In this document: positions 58,752 through 64,000 of the stretch, piece by piece
Position numbering within the stretch: position 1 is the first letter of the stretch
How the letters are laid out: each line of letters starts with the position of its first letter
Assembly: GCA_965178125.1 (NCBI GenBank)
Contig: OZ237749.1
Location: 806,001-870,000 of the forward strand
Source: Bilabrum cf. latius
Taxonomy: Eukaryota; Bigyra: Bicosoecida; Bigyra; Bicosoecida
Reading direction: 5' to 3'
Length of the DNA stretch: 64,000 nt
Notes under the pieces: generated by a model
Database searches by the model: none
What the model was told of the DNA's origin: nothing
What the model saw: the letters and a program-made list of their open reading frames with translations, nothing else
Made by a program: the position numbers and the translations under genes

Positions 58752-61745
58752 ATGGAGACTTTCTTTGACGGGATGATATCTACGTTCCACAATGCTCGCC
58801 ACTGCTCTGCGGCGTGTTCTGAGGGGCAAGGGCAGGTCGGGGAGGTAGCTTACAGAACCGCGCAGGTCCTCGCCGGGGATCTCCGCGGGCATCTGATTGA
58901 TAAGACCCGCAAAGGGCTCGGTTCAAAATTGCTGTGGTATGCAGTGTTCCAGCGAATCCGAGAATTTACTATTGCGACGGTTACCAAAGCTGTCTTGTCG
59001 GCAAGGGATCTTGGCGAACTGCTGCGCTCGGTCTCAGAGTCTTGGACAGACATGAAACTCATTGCAGGCTGGTTCAGGCTACTCTTACAAACACTAGATG
59101 CCGATGTACAGGTTGACGGCGAGCCGCTGCTGAAGAAACAGTCAACTACTGCGCTGCGCGATCTGGACGAAAACGGAGCGGCAGGTGCTGGCGTCCGTAG
59201 CAAAGCACCCAGGTACGCCCATGCTGCCGAGGGTGACCCGTACAACCTAGACAAAGAACCGTTTGAATCAGACAGGCCGCATTCTCCGTGCTCGGTGTAC
59301 AACTGGTGCCTGCGCGCCTTCCGGGCCGGGCTCTTGCCCAGGGGCAAGACCTGGCTGCTGGCCGCCATCCTGGACGGCGCCAGGGCACACAGCCTGGGAA
59401 TGGATGCGACCCACCTGAGGAACTGCGTGCAGTGCGTGGTCGCACTGGGTGCTCTCGAGACCCAAGAAGCGTGCAGGATACGCAACCGCCACCAGATGCG
59501 CCGGTTCCTGGCCTCGCCCACGTGCGTGCGGCACAACCGGCTGCACAGGGAGGAGCTCGCAGGGCCCGTGGCGGAGGCCCTCCTGAGCGATGCGCAGACC
59601 CGGTCGCACGCCTTGAAGGAGAGCAGCAATCCAGTTGAGTTCTGTGCCGCTGTGAGTCGTCCCCCTTTCTCGTCGTCTCGCTTGCCTCAATTGCGCAGGC
59701 CACCAGAGACCGTAGGACCCGCGACCGTGTCTTGTCCAAGAGATGGTTTGCAGCGCATCGATTTTTGTTTGTTTGCAGTTCAGGCTGTTCTCAATGACCG
59801 CAGGCAAGCTCTTTCACTAATGATGCGCTAGACGCGGCTCGCATGTACCTTCACGACTCGGTGGTGACAGACCTCGAGCGGCGCATGCTGGATGCAGTCA
59901 CCCTGCCGCACCTGGACTGGGTGCTCTCTGCACCGCAGGTGGGCCTGCAAGCCATCATACTTGAGGACAAGAAAGACGATGCAGCCAGAATATATGATGT
60001 TCTCAGGCGGATCAAGAGCCCAGAGGCAACTCCTAGGCTAGAGCAAGCCGTGCTCTCTGCCATGACCACTGCCCTGGAGCTGCTGCGAGACGCCAGGGCC
60101 GGCAAGCTCTCTGGCCTGTAGCAGGAGCCCAAAGCCTCCGATGGTACAGATCTGCCCCCGCCCTAGCTCGCATCGATGCGAAGGAAGCACAAGAAAGAGC
60201 TGGACAGGCTGCTATCTTCCGATCCTCCTTTCGTTGGTGAGTTGATTGCAAAGGTGTCTGCCTGGATTAGCTGCTTGGTGCAAAGCCCGCATGTCGGCAA
60301 ACATATCGTCACCAGTACCCGCCCCTGCGTCAATGGGCCTACCCCTGAGCTTCGATCGATTTTCCTCCGCCCCTCTCTGGTCTCCCCTCGCAGGCTCCGT
60401 GGTGAACAGGTACCAGCAGGTGCGCGGGATGATCCACGAGAGCATGGACAAGCTCCAGGTGGCTCTCCGCGCGCTAGACAGGGCCACCGGCCGTTTCATG
60501 GACAAGGATCTAGGCATCCACGGCTGCAAGGTGACCATGGAGCGGCTGACGGTGGACTACATGGACAGGCTGCTGCGTCCGGGCAGCAAGGTACTCGACC
60601 TAGAGACGCAGCTGGGTGACGTGCTCGACCTAGTGCACTGCCAGCCAAGCAAGGACATTTTCCTGAGCTGCTACGGCAAGTCGCTCGAGTCCAGGCTCAT
60701 CTCGAACAACAGCGCAAGCAGCGAGATGGAGAAGGCCGCGCTGGCTCGGATCAAGGCCATCGTGGGCCCGCAGGAGTCGAACCGCATCGAGGCGGTGCTG
60801 ACCGACTTTCAGCAGTCCATCCTCGGCCTCGAGGGGCTGGACGAGGCGTACCAGGCAGCGCTCAGGGAACAAGTCGATAGACCGCAGGAGAGTGGCGCCA
60901 CGGCCACTGCTGCAGGTGCATCGGCGAACGGAGGGTAGCAGCTGGTTCCCATGGAGGTGCGGTGCCAGGTGCTGTGCCAAGCCAAGTGGACCAGGAAGGT
61001 GACTCGGCTCACTCCGCCTCCCTCGCTGAGTGCAGCGGCCGGCTTTATCACGCAGCACTATAGAGGGGGTCGCGCGGACGAGAGGTCGCTGGTGGTGTCC
61101 TTCAACGATGGCTCAGCGGAAGTTGACCTGGTGCTGGGCAAGAGCACGCACACTCTCGTGGCGCAGCCGCTGCTTGCCGTGGTGCTAATGTGGATGCAGG
61201 AGGGCGGCGCCATGTCCTGCGAGGCAGTTGCAGAGAGGAGCGGCATGGACGTGTCTCTCGTCTTGGATCTCGTGCGGCCCCTGGTCTTCACGGTGAGCAA
61301 GGTGGGCAGCAGGTGCATCAACGTGTTCAGGATAAGGCGGTGGGGAGACGAGGAGGTGCTCGGGGACAAGGCGCAGAAGATGAAACGCAACCCCAAGCAC
61401 TTCCAGGCCAAGTCGGAGCTTATGATAAACCCTCGGTTCAAGAACCCTCTGCGCCGAATCCGCATCCCTAGGATCAAGGTGACCTCGAATGAGGAGGACC
61501 GCAAGGAGGAGGATACGCAGACGCAGTTCGCTAGATCCAAGGTGCTAGAGGCGGCCATCGTGAGGCTGCTCAAGTCCAGAAAGGAGATGCGTATGAATGA
61601 CGTGCTCCTCGAGACCATCAAGCTTGTCAGCGCCAGGTTCACGCCAGACTCTAGGCAGATCCGGGACCGCATCGAGTACCTCATCGACCAGGAGTACATG
61701 GAGAGGGACGAGAGCAACCCCATGGTGCTCAAGTACGTGGCGTGA
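58752..61745 (+). CDS. Cullin, scaffold of a RING ubiquitin ligase
   Basis: Cullins bridge substrate adaptors and the RBX1 RING protein in cullin-RING ubiquitin ligases. Exons are 58752-59651, 59804-60236 and 60394-61745, giving 894 residues (family about 740-800) and TGA, with TAG at 60119, 60164 and 60936. The N-terminal cullin repeats are diverged but keep AYRTAQVLAGDLRGHLID. The middle has DDAARIYDVLRRI, matching the D-L-x-R-M-Y-x-L-x-x-R-I motif. The cullin homology domain contains SKDIFLSCYGKSLESRLISN. The C-terminal winged helix has AAIVRLLKSRKEM, with Lys near residue 838 as the expected NEDD8 site, and LIDQEYMERDESNP close to the CUL4 ending. I do not assign a subfamily. The first 10 residues are uncertain, since the frame is open slightly upstream of this ATG. 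Confidence 0.88.
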
Positions 61746-61880
61746 GTTGTTCATGCATGCCAAGGATGATATCGAAATTCACTGTTTGCGTTTGCTTGGA
61801 TTATGGGATCTGGCGCAGCACCAGAGCCTGAGGGGGGTCCATTCCGCAGGCTGCCAGTGGGATCCCATGTCGAGCAGCTA

Positions 61881-63122
61881 TCACGACACGACGCAGCAGC
61901 CACCGCCGCCCTGCACGACGCCATCGTGCTACTCGCTGGGACCGTCTTCCAATGAGTACTTCTCTCCACCAGAATCGCCGGCAGTGCCTCCCCCGGCTGT
62001 CCCCGCGGTGTCCTTCTGGCTCGCACCGTTGTCAGCGTCCCACACGCTCCTCGCTCCCCCCGTGTCCACCTTCACGGGGCGGCTCTTTCTACTCGCACTA
62101 CTGCCAGAACCACACTTATCCAAATCACTGCTGGTGTGCTTGAAGACAATTTGCGTGGCGCTGCCGCGATTCTTCAAGCCAGCGCCGCCGGGTGACATCG
62201 CGTACGAATCCGCAAAGTCCGAACTGGGCTACTATCCAGCACTACCGCTCGGTTTCGAGCCACCAGCTCCACCCATCTTACATGAATGCGTTCTCTTTCC
62301 CTTTGAAGTGGTCTACGGGCTCAATGCAGCATCAGCAGACCGACCTATCCCGGTCGAGACGCTGCCGGCTTGAGTTGCGGTGGTTCCAGACTCCACGAGA
62401 CCAGCCCCGTTCGCAGCCGCAGCCCTACATCCAGCTCTGGTGCTCTTGGATGAGCTTTGGCTAGTACGTGACCCTCTACCAGTGTCCATGGCGTCCTCCC
62501 CGAGCGTCATTCGAAGAAACTTGAGCTAATTGGCATTGGGAGCCGAGGCACGCCTTATTCGGCCTTCGCTGACAAAGTGCTGGTTTCCTTCATTCGCATC
62601 AAGACTATCTGCGGCTAAAGCGGCTGCAGCAGCTGCACCAGCCCTGCCAGCGTCTGCATCCCGTGCAACCGGCTGGTGCAGCGCTGCTCCAGCGTCTCGC
62701 ACAGCCTGCTTTATAGCCCTACCATCAGTATGCGAGCGCCTTTTATGAGCTGCAAGCATTCCAAGACCTCTTTCATGGCTGTTGAACTCTATGCTATCAA
62801 CTGCAGGTGCCCCAACTGCAGAGGAACGCCTGTTCGAGGTGGCCGCGCTCGTTTGCTTTTGCATTGCGATCAAGCCATCAACACCGCCAATAGCGAGTGC
62901 TCGTAAGGCCCCAACAGTTCGTCTGCGATCAATATACGGAACTAGTGAACTACTGTATGGATACATACATAGGTTGGCCCCCTAAACTTGCGTGTCGCCT
63001 CACCTTGCTCGTGGAGTGGACATTAATCTTAGTGACCGCCGACTGCTAGATTTTCCATCTCTCCATTCTAATCTTCTTGTTATATGCCTTCCATTCAAGT
63101 GCGGCTGTATTTCCACCGACAT
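61881..63122 (-). CDS. Unrecognised protein with C-terminal CAAX box
   Basis: Two exons on the minus strand, 63122-63004 and 62952-61881 (51-nt intron, donor GTGAGG, acceptor CAG), give 396 residues and TGA. The start is MSVEIQPHLNGRHITRRLEW. The segment after the junction, VPYIDRRRTVGALRALAIGG then VDGLIAMQ, resembles an armadillo-type helix pair. From about residue 185 on the chain is Ser/Gly/Ala-rich and probably disordered. It carries five TAG codons, including a TAG-TAG doublet at 62229-62234. The chain ends GGGGCCVVS, so the last four residues CVVS form a CAAX box with a terminal Ser, typical of farnesylation, next to a second Cys that could be palmitoylated. Membrane attachment is therefore likely; the function is unknown. 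Confidence 0.72.
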
Positions 63123-63309
63123 TTACGAAGTACTGGTCGATGCATGGCGGTCGCGCCGGCAAGGCTGGGTGGAGGCGCAAGTTGGTCGCACGGCTTCCCA
63201 CCCTGAAATCTTTTGCAGAGAGTGATACTGATATGAGAGGCAGCATTTTCCAGTCGTTTGCTAGTGACAAACTTATCATACAGGTAGAGCTGTCATTCGT
63301 TTCATCGCA

Positions 63310-64000
63310 TCAGTGGAACCGTTGAGGCCGCCTTGGCCTGTCAGCTTCATCGGCGACGCCTACTATGGGAGAGCCTCTGGCGCCTTCACTTCCCGCCCAA
63401 CCGAACGATGCTTGCCCTGCAGACTCAATAGAGGCAGTCATTCCAGTCATTCCAGCTGGAACTGGTCCTTCATTGGTTATGCTGCCGTGCGCTCCTTGGT
63501 GACCGGAACCTTCGGTGAGGTCTCTGAGAGCACTGCCACCACCAGCGGGTGCGCTAGGTCTGCCTTCCCCTTCACCAATCTATCCGCTTGCACTTGCACC
63601 CGCCTGCATTGGAGATCCGGGTGGCATTTGAACACCTGAAGAACCCCTCGCGCTCCCAGGACTGCCGGTAGCCCCTGCTCCTCCGAAAGCACTTGCCCCG
63701 CCGAGCAACGAGGGACCGGCACTCACGGACGGCTTGGCATCGACGTCCATGCTCGCCATGGAATCGGGCGCGTCCAAGTAGGCAGAAGTGGAGGAGGAAG
63801 AGGATGAAGATTTCCCTCTGTCTCCCTGCCTCCACCTGTCGGAGCCGGTTGGGGACTGGTGCCCATTGGCGATTGCTGCTTCGCCGCCGCGAGGACTTGG
63901 GGACCCCGCAGATCGAGCACTGTGTTCTCCGGGTGGCTTGACCTGCATGGTGGAGTGCTCCGCCACCCTACCAGACTCCGGGTCGATCGCCCACAGGGGC
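63310..64000 (-). CDS. Low-complexity protein, C-terminal part only
   Basis: A minus-strand frame is open from the window edge to TGA at 63312-63310 (229 codons visible), crossing one TAG at 63580-63582. The first residues in view, PLWAIDPESGRVAEHSTM, could be the end of a folded, perhaps beta-propeller, domain. The rest is Ser/Gly/Pro/Ala-rich with a run of seven Ser and repeated GMTGMT, ending RPRRPQRFH. No family is recognisable from this part, and the 5' end lies beyond the window. It precedes the CAAX-box gene on the same strand by 187 bp. Confidence 0.65.

Noticed and set aside
1-64000. TAG decoded as pyrrolysine or by occasional readthrough
   Set aside because: TAG is too frequent, occurs in unrelated genes and once right after ATG, and aligns with Gln at conserved positions.
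1-64000. TAA also reassigned to Gln, as in ciliate-type codes
   Set aside because: No in-frame TAA was found in any gene model, and two genes end at TAA where the protein ends naturally.

Overview
This window is nuclear DNA from a flagellated unicellular eukaryote, possibly an alga; I cannot place it more closely. The genes have GT-AG spliceosomal introns. Their products include a dynein regulatory complex subunit (DRC4), an axonemal tubulin ligase-like enzyme (TTLL9), ribosomal protein eL38, glucosidase II beta ending in HDEL, a TRAPP subunit and a cullin. I find no tRNA or rRNA gene, transposon or CRISPR array.

The main result is a variant genetic code. Read with the standard code, most genes here look shattered by TAG. 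Read with TAG as glutamine, they join into long, uninterrupted frames: 10.5 kb for the receptor-like gene, 5.7 kb and 4.3 kb for two unrecognised genes, and more than 18 kb for the giant repeat protein. I count about 80 in-frame TAG codons and no gene ending in TAG; 16 of 18 genes end in TGA and 2 in TAA. Glutamine is supported by a conserved DRC4 position, by the conserved TM5 glutamine of sugar porters, and by an internal repeat in which TAG aligns with CAA.

Layout. 1-18454 (+): 3' part of a giant surface-type protein, mostly a 15.75 kb array of 30 nearly identical 510/555-bp units. 18576-23630: compact housekeeping and cilium genes TRAPPC6 (+), RPL38 (-), DRC4 (-) and PRKCSH (-). 23751-25783: TTLL9 (+), divergent from PRKCSH. 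25951-30261 (-) and 30260-35953 (+): two large unrecognised proteins whose start codons overlap in one CATG. 36029-41493 (+): a DUF1415 protein, a secreted or luminal glycosyltransferase-like protein, and a basic unknown protein. 41735-43453 (-): a probable mitochondrial RuvC-like nuclease. 43576-45033 (+): an LRR protein. 45162-55700 (-): a 3512-residue PA14/LRR/cysteine-rich multi-pass membrane protein. 55988-58437 (-): a sugar porter. 58752-61745 (+): a cullin. 61881-63122 (-): a protein ending in a CAAX box. 63310-64000 (-): a 5'-truncated low-complexity gene.

Genes are packed with about 75-315 bp between them. Introns are few (none to three per gene, 37-213 nt) and sit mainly in the conserved housekeeping genes; the largest genes are single-exon. 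A palindrome AGTGCACT occurs upstream of DRC4, between PRKCSH and TTLL9, and between the RuvC-like and LRR genes, and may be a shared promoter element. All gene models are my manual reading of frames and splice sites; no database search was run.
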